This document shows positions 57,548-64,000 of a DNA stretch of 64,000 nucleotides, one piece after another; the first letter of the stretch is position 1; each line of letters starts with the position of its first letter. The position numbers were made by a program, and so were the translations under genes. The notes under the pieces were generated by a model. That model searched no databases. It was not told where the DNA came from and saw only the letters and a list, made by a program, of their open reading frames with translations. The DNA is from JAMLJG01 sp035327585 (GTDB taxonomy: Bacteria; Verrucomicrobiota; Kiritimatiellia; CAIVKH01), in assembly GCA_035327585.1 (NCBI GenBank), contig DAOLDD010000006.1, forward strand, positions 92,047-156,046, written 5' to 3'.

Positions 57548-57623
57548 TGGTGGGCCCGGAGGGATTTGAACCCCCAACCAAGGGATTATGAGTCCCCTGC
57601 TCTGACCGTTGAGCTACGGGCCC
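57548..57623 (-). tRNA. tRNA with CAT anticodon, probably tRNA-Ile2 (lysidine type)
   Basis: Minus-strand cloverleaf: acceptor GGGCCCG/CGGGCCC, anticodon arm GGGGA CTCATAA TCCCT, T-arm GGGGGTTCAAATCCCTC, discriminator A and encoded CCA. The anticodon arm (GACTCATAATC with flanking CTTGGTT) resembles tRNA-Ile2 genes more than elongator Met; the D-arm lacks initiator features (acceptor fully paired). Confidence 0.93.
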
Positions 57624-57715
57624 GTAAAAAGAGCTCTGGCACCATACACTCAACGGTTCTCGCAGGGAACCCTGCTTCCGCCTTTGTCCCGCACGCGGAA
57701 CTTCGGCGGGACGAG

Positions 57716-57738
57716 CTGACCGTTGAGCTACGGGCCCG
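57716..57738. repeat. Duplicate of the tRNA 5' end (23 bp)
   Basis: Exact copy of 57602-57624 (CTGACCGTTGAGCTACGGGC + CCG), i.e. the acceptor and D-arm of the CAT tRNA, 114 bp upstream of it and in the same orientation. The rest of the tRNA is absent. The 57624-57861 gap holds no gene otherwise, apart from a CCGGCGGGCTTGCCCCGCCG hairpin at about 57760-57782. Confidence 0.9.
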
Positions 57739-57861
57739 GAATTTGAAAACGTGTCCGGCCCCCGGCGGGCTTGCCCCGCCGGAGCCGAAGTTCGGCACGC
57801 TATCATGCATCCATGCCCCCCCGCAACCTAGCAGCTACGACTCCGGTAGGCTGCTGCGCGA

Positions 57862-59322
57862 TCATTGCAAATCTGCTGATCGGTCGGCGGGGATGCGGTA
57901 GGTGCGGAGGATGGCGTCGCGGCTGGCGAGGGCCTTGGCGCGGTCGAGCACGACGGTGTGGCCGCTTTCGCTGGCGAACGTGACGAACTCCCCGGCGTCG
58001 GGCCGCTCCACCGCCGCGATCAACTCGCGCATGCTGCGTATCCGCTGCCCATCCACGCTGTGCACGATCCAGTTGCTGACCTGGTCGTAACCCTGGTTCA
58101 CGTCGGCGGCGAGGACCTTTAACGCGATCACCACCTGCTCGCCGTCCACCTCGGGAAAATTCGCGGCGAGGATGGAGGTGAGGTGGTTGGGCGCGTTGTT
58201 GAACCAGTTCGGCCCCCACGCCTGCAACAGGTTCCGGGTGAGCGGCGAGAAAACGATGCCGCCGACGATGTAGTAGGTGGGCATTACGTCGTATTGCTCG
58301 TTCGGCACGAGCTGGTCGCGGGTCAGCGCCCGCGTCAGTTTCACCTCGATGGGCGTGCGCTTCCCATCGCGCCACACCTCCAGCGCGACCGACTCGCCGA
58401 TGGTCTTCTTCTGCACGAAATACGAGAGGCTCGTGCGCTCGCGCGGGCGGAACTCCACCGTGCCGTCGTCCGCCACCGCGGCGCCTTCAATCGCGAGAAT
58501 TACGTCGTTTGTCCGGAACGCCTGCTCCGCGGGCGAGCCCGGCTGGATGCGGACCACGCGCATGCCCGTCATGTCCGGCGTCATGCCCATGCTGCGTTTG
58601 AGGTCGCGGTTCTCGACGCCTTGCAGGATCACGCCGAGGCTTGGAAACCCGTCGTAGGTCCCGTCTTCCAGGTCCTCGAAAAATTGTCGAACGATGGTGA
58701 CGGGCACCATGTAGCCGATGTTGTCCGCCTGACGCATGCCCTGCATGACGACGCCGACGATCCGCCCGTCCTTCATCACCGGGCCGCCGCTGTTGCCCGG
58801 GTTGATCGCGGCGTCGATCTGGCCCGCGAGGAAGCTGAACGAGCTGTGCGCGTAGCCCTGATGCTCGATGCGCGAGATGACGCCCTTCGTGACGCTCAGT
58901 GTGTCGCCGCCCATCGGGAAGCCGTACACGAAGACCTCGTCCTGCGTGTCCGGCAGCTCGCCGAGTTCCAGGCCCTCGACATCCGCCCAGAAGGCCTCGT
59001 CCTCCACCGTCAGCAGCGCGAGGTCCACCTCGTGCGCCACGGCGAGGACCTGCGCCTGGAAGCGCCGCGCGTCACCGAAGCGCCGCACTTGGATGAACGT
59101 CTGGTTGCCGACAACGTGGGCGTTGGTGAGGATCTTGCGCCACTTGATGATCGCGCCCGACCCCGTGCCCGACCCGGTCCCGCGCATGCTCCACGGGTTC
59201 CAATAGTCCGGCGTGTTCACGACCGTGAAGATTTTGACGATCGCGTCCTTCAGGTCCTCTTCCGCCCGCACCGCATCCGCCGCGAGGGCAAATGCCAAAA
59301 TGGCCGAAATCATGAGACGCAT
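57862..59322 (-). CDS. Exported trypsin-like (Deg/HtrA-type) serine protease with PDZ
   Basis: 486 residues from ATG 59322 (AGGAG upstream). Signal peptide ending AADAVRA. Chymotrypsin-fold with His69 (LTNAHVV), Asp100 (HEVDLALL) and Ser178 (NPGNSGGPV), followed by a PDZ domain (MRVVRIQPGSPAEQAFRTND to about 360) and a second PDZ-like region at the C-terminus. Resembles plant/bacterial Deg proteases with a degenerate second PDZ. It should degrade or refold damaged envelope proteins. A repeat begins right upstream of its ribosome binding site. Confidence 0.9.
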   Translation of the reverse strand: MRLMISAILAFALAADAVRAEEDLKDAIVKIFTVVNTPDYWNPWSMRGTGSGTGSGAIIKWRKILTNAHVVGNQTFIQVRRFGDARRFQAQVLAVAHEVDLALLTVEDEAFWADVEGLELGELPDTQDEVFVYGFPMGGDTLSVTKGVISRIEHQGYAHSSFSFLAGQIDAAINPGNSGGPVMKDGRIVGVVMQGMRQADNIGYMVPVTIVRQFFEDLEDGTYDGFPSLGVILQGVENRDLKRSMGMTPDMTGMRVVRIQPGSPAEQAFRTNDVILAIEGAAVADDGTVEFRPRERTSLSYFVQKKTIGESVALEVWRDGKRTPIEVKLTRALTRDQLVPNEQYDVMPTYYIVGGIVFSPLTRNLLQAWGPNWFNNAPNHLTSILAANFPEVDGEQVVIALKVLAADVNQGYDQVSNWIVHSVDGQRIRSMRELIAAVERPDAGEFVTFASESGHTVVLDRAKALASRDAILRTYRIPADRSADLQ

Positions 59323-59337
59323 GGTCACTCCTTTTTT

Positions 59338-59407
59338 AACCACGAATGGACGCGAATCTACACGAATGGGAAATGGAATTCGTGTCCATTAGTGTTTATT
59401 TGTGGTT
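59338..59407. repeat. Interrupted inverted repeat, CACGAATGGACG family
   Basis: Left arm AACCACGAATGGACGCGAAT + CTACACGAATG (59338-59368), right arm 59378-59407, opposite strand AACCACAAATAAACACTAAT then GGACACGAATT. It separates the protease gene from pheS. Confidence 0.88.
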
Positions 59408-59452
59408 GCTTCTCTTTGTCCGCAAATCCAGCCGTCCGTTCAAATTATACTT

Positions 59453-59502
59453 TTTTTACAGACGTTGGAAACGCATGATGCGCCTTTTTACAGACGTTGG
59501 AA
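59453..59502 (+). promoter_or_regulatory. Two copies of TTTTTACAGACGTTGGAA before pheS
   Basis: Identical 18-bp copies at 59453-59470 and 59485-59502, a 32-bp period, separated by ACGCATGATGCGCC. The second copy ends 6 bp before the pheS ATG, so it overlaps the ribosome binding region. The same pair with identical spacing is at 9503-9551. Possible operator, leader element or mobile repeat. Confidence 0.65.
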
Positions 59503-59508
59503 CTTTTA

Positions 59509-60516
59509 ATGACCCCTGAACAGATCCCAGACTTGATCGCGGAGGCGGTGGCCGAGGTGGCGGGCGCGGCGGATGCCGCTGCGCTGGAGGCCGCGCGCGT
59601 AAAGCATCTCGGGCGCAACGGGCGCGTGCAGGACATTCTGCTGGCGCTGCGCGAGGCGCCGCCGGACCAGAAACGTGAATTCGGCCGGCTGGCGAATGAA
59701 TTCAAAAACGGCGTGCAGGCAGCGGTGGACGCGCGCCGCGAGGCGCTCCAGTCCGCGGCGAGCGTGGCGTCGTTCGATGTGACGTTGCCGGGGCGCTGGC
59801 CGGGCCTCGGCACGCGGCACCCGGTGACGCAGATCATCGACCGCGCGGTGGAGATTTTCAGCCAGCTCGGGTTCGTCGTTGCCGACGGGCCGGACATCGA
59901 GACGCCGTTTCACAACTTCGACGCGCTCAACACGCCGGCGATCCACCCGTCGCGTGACCCGAAGGATACGTTCTATCTCGACGACGGGCGGCTGCTGCGT
60001 ACCCACACATCGCCCGTGCAGATTCGCGTGATGCAGTCGCGCCCGCCGCCCGTGCGCATCATCGCGCCGGGCCGCTGCTACCGCCGCGACACGACGGACG
60101 CGACGCACAGCGCGAACTTCCACCAGGTCGAGGGGCTGTATGTCGATCGCAAGGTGTCGCTCGCGGACCTCAAGGGCGACCTGACCTATTTCGCGCGGCA
60201 GATGATGGGGCCGGACGTGAAGATCCGATTCCGCCCGCACTTCTTCCCGTTCACCGAGCCGAGCGTCGAATACGATTTCTCCTGCCACGTCTGCGGCGGC
60301 AAGGGCTGCCGCGTCTGCAAGCACAGCGGCTGGATCGAAATTTCCGGCGCCGGCATGGTCGACCCCAACGTGTTCAAAGCCGTCGGCTACAACCCCGACG
60401 AAGTCACTGGCTACGCCTTCGGCATGGGCGTCGAACGCATCGCGATGATCCTGCTGGGCGTTCCGGATATCCGGATGCTGTATGACAATGATGTGAGGTT
60501 TTTGAGGCAATTTTGA
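59509..60516 (+). CDS. pheS: Phenylalanyl-tRNA synthetase alpha subunit
   Basis: 335 residues from ATG 59509 (an upstream TTG in the repeat is rejected). N-terminal coiled coil, then class II motifs: GTRHPVTQIIDRAVEIFSQL, TSPVQIRVMQ, GRCYRRDTTDATHSANFHQV, and motif 3 GYAFGMGVERIAMILLGV. A zinc-like CHVCGGKGCRVC precedes WIEISGAGMV, as in many PheS. Forms an (alpha-beta)2 enzyme with PheT. A 73-bp gap with a hairpin separates the two. Confidence 0.97.
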   Translation: MTPEQIPDLIAEAVAEVAGAADAAALEAARVKHLGRNGRVQDILLALREAPPDQKREFGRLANEFKNGVQAAVDARREALQSAASVASFDVTLPGRWPGLGTRHPVTQIIDRAVEIFSQLGFVVADGPDIETPFHNFDALNTPAIHPSRDPKDTFYLDDGRLLRTHTSPVQIRVMQSRPPPVRIIAPGRCYRRDTTDATHSANFHQVEGLYVDRKVSLADLKGDLTYFARQMMGPDVKIRFRPHFFPFTEPSVEYDFSCHVCGGKGCRVCKHSGWIEISGAGMVDPNVFKAVGYNPDEVTGYAFGMGVERIAMILLGVPDIRMLYDNDVRFLRQF

Positions 60517-60575
60517 TCGGCGTCGGGGTCGGAATCGGAGTCGCTTTCGATACCGATTCCGATACCGACGCCGAG
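60517..60575. repeat. Inverted repeat of GGTCGGAATCGG hexamers between pheS and pheT
   Basis: Left arm 60517-60543 (TCGGCGTCGGGGTCGGAATC) and right arm 60549-60575, opposite strand TCGGCGTCGGTATCGGAATC; about 23 of 27 positions pair. It begins at the base after the pheS stop, and leaves 14 bp before pheT. Confidence 0.9.
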
Positions 60576-60589
60576 TTCCGACTGACAAC

Positions 60590-63016
60590 ATGAAAATCCC
60601 CCTTTCCTGGCTCACCGACTATATCGACCTGAACGAACCGCCGCGCGCGATCGCGGACCGGCTGACGTTTTCCGGCACGGAAGTCGAAGGCATTGAAACC
60701 GTCGGCTCGACCTACGACGGCTTCGTCGTCGCCGAGGTGCGCGTGGTCGAGAAGCACCCGAACGCGGACAAGCTGTCCGTGTGCCGCGTGTTCGACGGCG
60801 AGAATGAAGTGCAGGTCGTCTGCGGCGCGCCGAATGTGCAGGCGGGCGGACGCTATCCGTTCGCGCGCGTGGGCGTGACGCTGCCCGACGGATCGCTGAC
60901 GATCAAGAAGGCCAAGATTCGCGGCGTCGAATCCTTCGGCATGCTGTGCGCGGCGGACGAGCTGGGCCTCTCGGATGACCACAGCGGACTGCTCGTGCTG
61001 GATGCCCAATGGACGCCCGGCACGCCGCTCGCCGAGGTGCTGGGTCCGCCGGATACGGTGTTCGAACTCGAAGTGACGCCGAATCGGCCCGACTGCCTGA
61101 GCCTCATCGGCATCGCCCGCGAACTCGCAGCGGTGTATGGGATCAAGCGCAAGGCGCTTGATACGGAAGACGGAAAACGGAAGACGGAAAACCGGTCACC
61201 GGTCACCGATCACCGGTCACTCGTTCTGGTCGAAGACCCCACCGCCTGTGCGCGCTACACGGCGCGGTTGCTGGAGGGCGTGAAAATCGGGCCGTCGCCG
61301 GATTGGATGAAGAACCGCCTGGAGCGAGCGGGCATCCGGTCGATCAACAACATCGTGGACATCACGAATTATGTGATGCTGGAGACCGGGCATCCGCTGC
61401 ATGCGTTCGACCGCGATTTGCTGGCGGAGGGCCGCGTGATCGTCCGCCGTGCGAAGGCGGGCGAGCGCATGGCCACGCTGGACGGGGTGGACCGCGAACT
61501 CGACCCGTCGATGCTGGTGATTGCCGACGCGACGCGCCCGGTGGCGGTCGCGGGCGTGATGGGCGGCGCGGGCAGCGAGATTCGGGACGAGACGACGAAT
61601 GTGTTGCTGGAGGCCGCGTGGTTCGACCCGGCGCAGACCCGCGCGACGGCGCGCAAGCTGGGGTTGTCCACCGAGTCGTCCTATCGCTTCGAGCGTGGCG
61701 TGGACATTGAAGGCGTGGAGCGCGCGAGTCTTCGCGCGGCGCAGTTGATGGTGGAGCTTGCCGGCGCGCGGATGGTTGGCGACGTGATTGACACGCGGCC
61801 CGAAGCCGCGCCGCCGCGCCGGTTCGCCGGTCGGTTCCAGTACGTGCGCGATGTGATGGGCGTGGAGATTTCCGACGCGGAAATATCCGGGATTTTCGAG
61901 CGGCTCGAAATCGGCGTCCATACGAAACCGGACGGCGCGTTTGAGGCGGTGATTCCCAGTTTCCGCGGCGATCTGGAGCGCGAGATCGACCTCGTGGAGG
62001 AGGTCGCGCGCATTCACGGATTGGACAAAATCCCCGTGCCGCACCCGCGCGCGGTGGTCGACCCGACGGCGGGATCAACGACCGTCGTGCGCGCGAAGGC
62101 GCGCTTGCGCGCGGCGCTGGCCGGGCTCGGCGTGTCGGAGATCCTGAACTACAGCCTCGTGTCGGAGTCACAGCTTGATTTGTTCGACGCGGGCAACAAG
62201 CCGCACCGCGTGGCGATTCCGCGCCCGATCAGCGCGGACCAGTCCGTGCTGCGTATTTCGCTCGTGCCGCAGATGGTGGAGACGCTGGGCCGCAATCGCG
62301 CCCATCAGGCGGAGCAGGCGGCGCTGTACGAGTTGGGTCGCACCTTCGCGCGCGCGGAAGACGGCTCGGTGATCGAGACCGAACGGTTGTGCATCGGCCT
62401 GCTGGGTCCGCTGGGCCGGCCGGCGATGGAGCGTCGTCGTTCCGTGACGCCGGAAGAATTGTTCTTGTGGGCCAAGGGGCTGGTGGAATCGCTGGCGCGG
62501 GCGATGGGGTTGGGCGCGATTTCAGTGCGGACAACAACGGTGGGCTATGCAGAAGCCGGCGCCGCCGTTGAGGTGTCGGCGGGAGATGTGGTGTTGGGCT
62601 CGCTGGCGCTGGTCGACCGACGGATTCGCAAGGAGTGGCGGCTCACCGATCCGGTTGCGGTGATGGAGCTGGCGGTCGCGCCTATGCTGGCGGAGGCGCT
62701 GAAGGTGCGCGTGTTCCGCGATATTCCCGCGTTCCCGTCCGTCGCGCGCGACGTCGCGATGATCGTAGCCGACGCGGTGAGCCACGAGGACATCGTCCGC
62801 GTGATTCGCGCCGCCGCGCCGCCCGAGTTGGAGGCGGTGGAGTTGTTCGACATTTTCAAAGGCCCCGCCATCGGCGCGGGCAAACGCAGCGCCGCGTATT
62901 CGCTGGTCTACCGTTCCGCCCGCCGCACCTTGACGGACGACGAAGCCAACGGGTATCATGACACCGTGAAGGCGGCATTGCGCAAAGAACTCGCTGCGGA
63001 AATTCGTGAAAGCTGA
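60590..63016 (+). CDS. pheT: Phenylalanyl-tRNA synthetase beta subunit
   Basis: 808 residues. N-terminal B1 and EMAP/tRNA-binding domain (GFVVAEVRVVEKHPNADKLS), B3/B4 editing domain (INNIVDITNYVMLETGHPLH, then AFD), B5 (RRFAGRFQYVRDVMGVEISD), the synthetase-like core (VEEVARIHGLDKIPV) and a C-terminal FDX-ACB anticodon domain (FRDIPAFPSVARDVAMIV). Between B1 and B3, at 61165-61222, a repeat-derived in-frame insertion encodes a polar stretch (TEDGKRKTENRSPVTDHRS). The gene's end overlaps hicB by 11 nt. Confidence 0.97.
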   Translation: MKIPLSWLTDYIDLNEPPRAIADRLTFSGTEVEGIETVGSTYDGFVVAEVRVVEKHPNADKLSVCRVFDGENEVQVVCGAPNVQAGGRYPFARVGVTLPDGSLTIKKAKIRGVESFGMLCAADELGLSDDHSGLLVLDAQWTPGTPLAEVLGPPDTVFELEVTPNRPDCLSLIGIARELAAVYGIKRKALDTEDGKRKTENRSPVTDHRSLVLVEDPTACARYTARLLEGVKIGPSPDWMKNRLERAGIRSINNIVDITNYVMLETGHPLHAFDRDLLAEGRVIVRRAKAGERMATLDGVDRELDPSMLVIADATRPVAVAGVMGGAGSEIRDETTNVLLEAAWFDPAQTRATARKLGLSTESSYRFERGVDIEGVERASLRAAQLMVELAGARMVGDVIDTRPEAAPPRRFAGRFQYVRDVMGVEISDAEISGIFERLEIGVHTKPDGAFEAVIPSFRGDLEREIDLVEEVARIHGLDKIPVPHPRAVVDPTAGSTTVVRAKARLRAALAGLGVSEILNYSLVSESQLDLFDAGNKPHRVAIPRPISADQSVLRISLVPQMVETLGRNRAHQAEQAALYELGRTFARAEDGSVIETERLCIGLLGPLGRPAMERRRSVTPEELFLWAKGLVESLARAMGLGAISVRTTTVGYAEAGAAVEVSAGDVVLGSLALVDRRIRKEWRLTDPVAVMELAVAPMLAEALKVRVFRDIPAFPSVARDVAMIVADAVSHEDIVRVIRAAAPPELEAVELFDIFKGPAIGAGKRSAAYSLVYRSARRTLTDDEANGYHDTVKAALRKELAAEIRES
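61165..61222. repeat. In-frame repeat insertion in pheT (GGAAGACGGAAAAC + CCGGTCACCGATCACC)
   Basis: Two families abut: GGAAGACGGAAAAC twice, then CCGGTCA/CCGATCA four times. The length keeps the reading frame. It falls in a linker between domains, where extra residues are tolerated. Confidence 0.88.
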
Positions 63017-63224
63017 ATTTACAGCCGTTATTGATCGGGCGCCTGAAGGCGGATACTGGGCCGTTTGTCCCGAAATATCGGGTGCAAACGGACAGGGAGA
63101 AACCGTTGAAGAGGCGAAGGAAAGTCTCCGGGAGTCCATCCAGTTGATTCTGGAAGACCGTCGTGAGGATTACCGGCGTGGCGTTACGAGTGAAACCATT
63201 TTGGATACCGTCGAAGTCGCGTGA
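63006..63224 (+). CDS. hicB: HicB-family antitoxin
   Basis: 72 residues from GTG 63006, which lies inside the end of pheT. Partial RNase-H-like HicB fold: FTAVIDRAPEGGYWAVCPEI, GANGQGETVEEAKESLRESI. No C-terminal DNA-binding domain is present, so autoregulation would need another factor or only transcription from pheT. Overlaps hicA by 4 nt. Confidence 0.9.
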   Translation: MKAEFTAVIDRAPEGGYWAVCPEISGANGQGETVEEAKESLRESIQLILEDRREDYRRGVTSETILDTVEVA

Positions 63225-63400
63225 AACGGCGTGACCTTGAGAAGAGACTGCGACGGGCTGGGTGTTATTTGAAGCGCGAGGGTTCGGCGCATTCGCTTTG
63301 GATAAATGCCCGCAACGGAGTGATTGAAGCAGTGCCAAGGCACGCGGAAATCAAGGAGCCTTTGGCCAAAAAGATTTTGCGAAATTTGAACGCCGAATGA
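63221..63400 (+). CDS. hicA: HicA-family mRNA interferase toxin
   Basis: 59 residues from GTG 63221. Translation starts VKRRDLEKRLRRAGCYLKRE and contains GSAHSLWINARNG and AVPRHAEIKEPLAKKILRNL, the dsRBD-like HicA fold with the catalytic histidine in the GSxHS position. It should cleave mRNA independently of the ribosome or with it. Order antitoxin-toxin, and coupled translation to pheT. The frame is under 60 residues and so easily missed. Confidence 0.9.
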   Translation: MKRRDLEKRLRRAGCYLKREGSAHSLWINARNGVIEAVPRHAEIKEPLAKKILRNLNAE

Positions 63401-63430
63401 TGTGCGGTTGGCGTAAGGTTCGGGGATGTA

Positions 63431-63690
63431 GCGCGACGTTTACGATGACGCCGTTGTTCTTTGAGACGATTTCCTCCGACCGCGGGGTCGGGGGCGAAGA
63501 AAAATACCCTTCCTGGTACGACAGCGACTAAGCTTCTCTGACCCAGTATTATCGACTGAAAGGGAGTTCGACGTCCGGCCGTGTACCGCATGTCCTTCGG
63601 GAACGCGGGAAACGGCCGGCAGGACACCCACCTCGAAACTCGAGGCGTCAGAGCAACGTCCGCATCGGCCGAGGCGGGGTATTTTTTTTA
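63431..63690 (+). ncRNA. Probable structured RNA with terminator (family uncertain; 6S-like is one option)
   Basis: Closing stem GACGTT...GACGCC (63435-63452) pairs with GGCGTC...AACGTC (63644-63660). Inside are hairpins CCTCCGACC-GCGG-GGTCGGGGG (63473-63494), a long apical stem CCGGCCGT (63575-63582) / ACGGCCGG (63612-63619) capped by a C-UUCG-G tetraloop (63595-63600), and CCTCGA-AAC-TCGAGG (63631-63645). A GC hairpin (CCGC...GCGG) followed by eight T (63682-63689) ends it. No protein is encoded. Overall single long hairpin with bubbles recalls 6S RNA, but I cannot confirm a family. Promoter not identified. Confidence 0.5.
63662..63690 (+). terminator. Rho-independent terminator of the structured RNA
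   Basis: CCGC-ATCGGCCGAG-GCGG hairpin with an inner TCGGCCGA palindrome, then GGTATTTTTTTT. Confidence 0.6.
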
Positions 63691-63693
63691 TCG

Positions 63694-63735
63694 GAAGGCA
63701 CAGAGGGACAAAGGCACATAGGCACAGAGGAAGAG
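63694..63735. repeat. GGCACAGAGGGACAAAGGCAC tandem repeat
   Basis: Units GGCACAGAGG, GACAAAGGCAC and ATAGGCACAGAGG. It is the opposite-strand form of the element at 46242-46282. Confidence 0.85.
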
Positions 63736-63813
63736 TTCATCCAGAGCCTTCCGAAAATATCCGCGTCCCGCGTCGAAAGCTTGGCGTTATCGTATTTTCG
63801 AAAATTATGTCCT

Positions 63814-63872
63814 TCACCCCCGTCCTCTCCCGGCCCTTCTTCGATTCGCCGATGCGAGCGGGAGAGGGTTTG
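63814..63872. repeat. Inverted repeat CCTCTCCCG / CGGGAGAGG
   Basis: Perfect 9-bp arms at 63824-63832 and 63859-63867, preceded by CCTTCACCCCCGT. The 63740-64000 stretch contains no recognisable gene apart from this and the preceding repeat. Confidence 0.75.
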
Positions 63873-64000
63873 TAGTTTGGAAAATGTCAGCGCGAATTGG
63901 CCCGTCATGCGGGGCTGGTCCCCGCGCCTGGACCGGAAGCCAGCCGCAGGACTATCCCCGGTTTTCGGTTTGAAAAAAGCACAAGTCGTTCGCAGATCGA

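Noticed and set aside
57489..57806. Frames across the tRNA-CAT region (VAQRSEQGTHNPLVGGSNPS-type)
   Set aside because: Typical antisense translations of tRNA genes and their fragment.
63648..63908. 86-codon minus frame near the window end
   Set aside because: Covers the terminator and the GGCACAGAGG repeat; the translated sequence is repeat-derived.

Overview
The window is a GC-rich bacterial chromosome segment with dense coding on both strands. Gene content (coproporphyrin-type heme genes, long-form HisG, GlnRS, an S15-family hydrolase with a TSP3-like/Verrucomicrobia-style C-terminus, a GxxExxY nuclease, small K/R-rich ribosomal-type proteins) suggests the PVC superphylum, perhaps Kiritimatiellota or a relative. 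This placement is inferred from protein flavour; no rRNA is present.

Layout. 1-5.7 kb: end of aroE, prepilin peptidase, trmB (minus), pyrG, a zinc-ribbon protein, carA. 5.7-12.3 kb (minus): rpmH-rnpA-yidD-yidC, a nucleoside kinase and a secreted S15 hydrolase. 12.5-16.8 kb: a GltD-like flavoprotein with ferredoxin tail, a peroxiredoxin and an OlsF-like bifunctional acyltransferase. 16.9-20.2 kb (minus): heme genes cgoX, hemE, hemQ. 20.5-27.4 kb: a defence island (degraded AbiE, type I restriction-modification hsdR/four-helix-bundle/hsdM/hsdS) ending at tRNA-His. 27.6-33.2 kb: CsgG-like protein, TPR lipoprotein, a bS22-like 32-aa protein, hisG, purN coupled to vapBC. 33.3-39.1 kb: pyruvate dehydrogenase E1alpha/E1beta/E2 interrupted by a GxxExxY nuclease cassette, a 31-aa basic protein, a receiver protein, a second CsgG-like lipoprotein and a thioredoxin lipoprotein. 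39.3-46.0 kb: a tripartite ABC efflux operon with Cys-rich extracytoplasmic proteins. 46.3-52.6 kb: glnS, a PAS histidine kinase, an RlmI-type methyltransferase, a phosphodiesterase. 52.8-57.6 kb: tRNA-Arg, a sugar operon (galM, aldo/keto reductase, fucU, dehydrogenase) with a divergent AraC regulator, tRNA-CAU. 57.8-63.4 kb: a Deg-like protease, pheS, pheT, hicBA. 63.4-64 kb: a probable structured RNA and repeats.

The most unusual signal is a set of about twenty low-complexity repeat elements whose arms are made of degenerate 5-11 nt units (families such as CACGGAGACACGGAG, AAATCTGAAATC, AATGACCAATGACTG, CGTTCACGTACACG, CGGTCACCGATCACC). Most are interrupted inverted repeats in intergenic gaps, but several run into genes: they supply the N-terminus of YidD, the C-termini of the four-helix-bundle protein, HsdM, PurN and the OlsF-like protein, and an in-frame insertion in PheT. 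One family exactly brackets the GxxExxY nuclease gene inside the PDH operon; two direct copies of a composite element bracket the efflux operon. A separate 18-bp motif (TTTTTACAGACGTTGGAA) occurs as pairs exactly 32 bp apart at two loci 50 kb apart.
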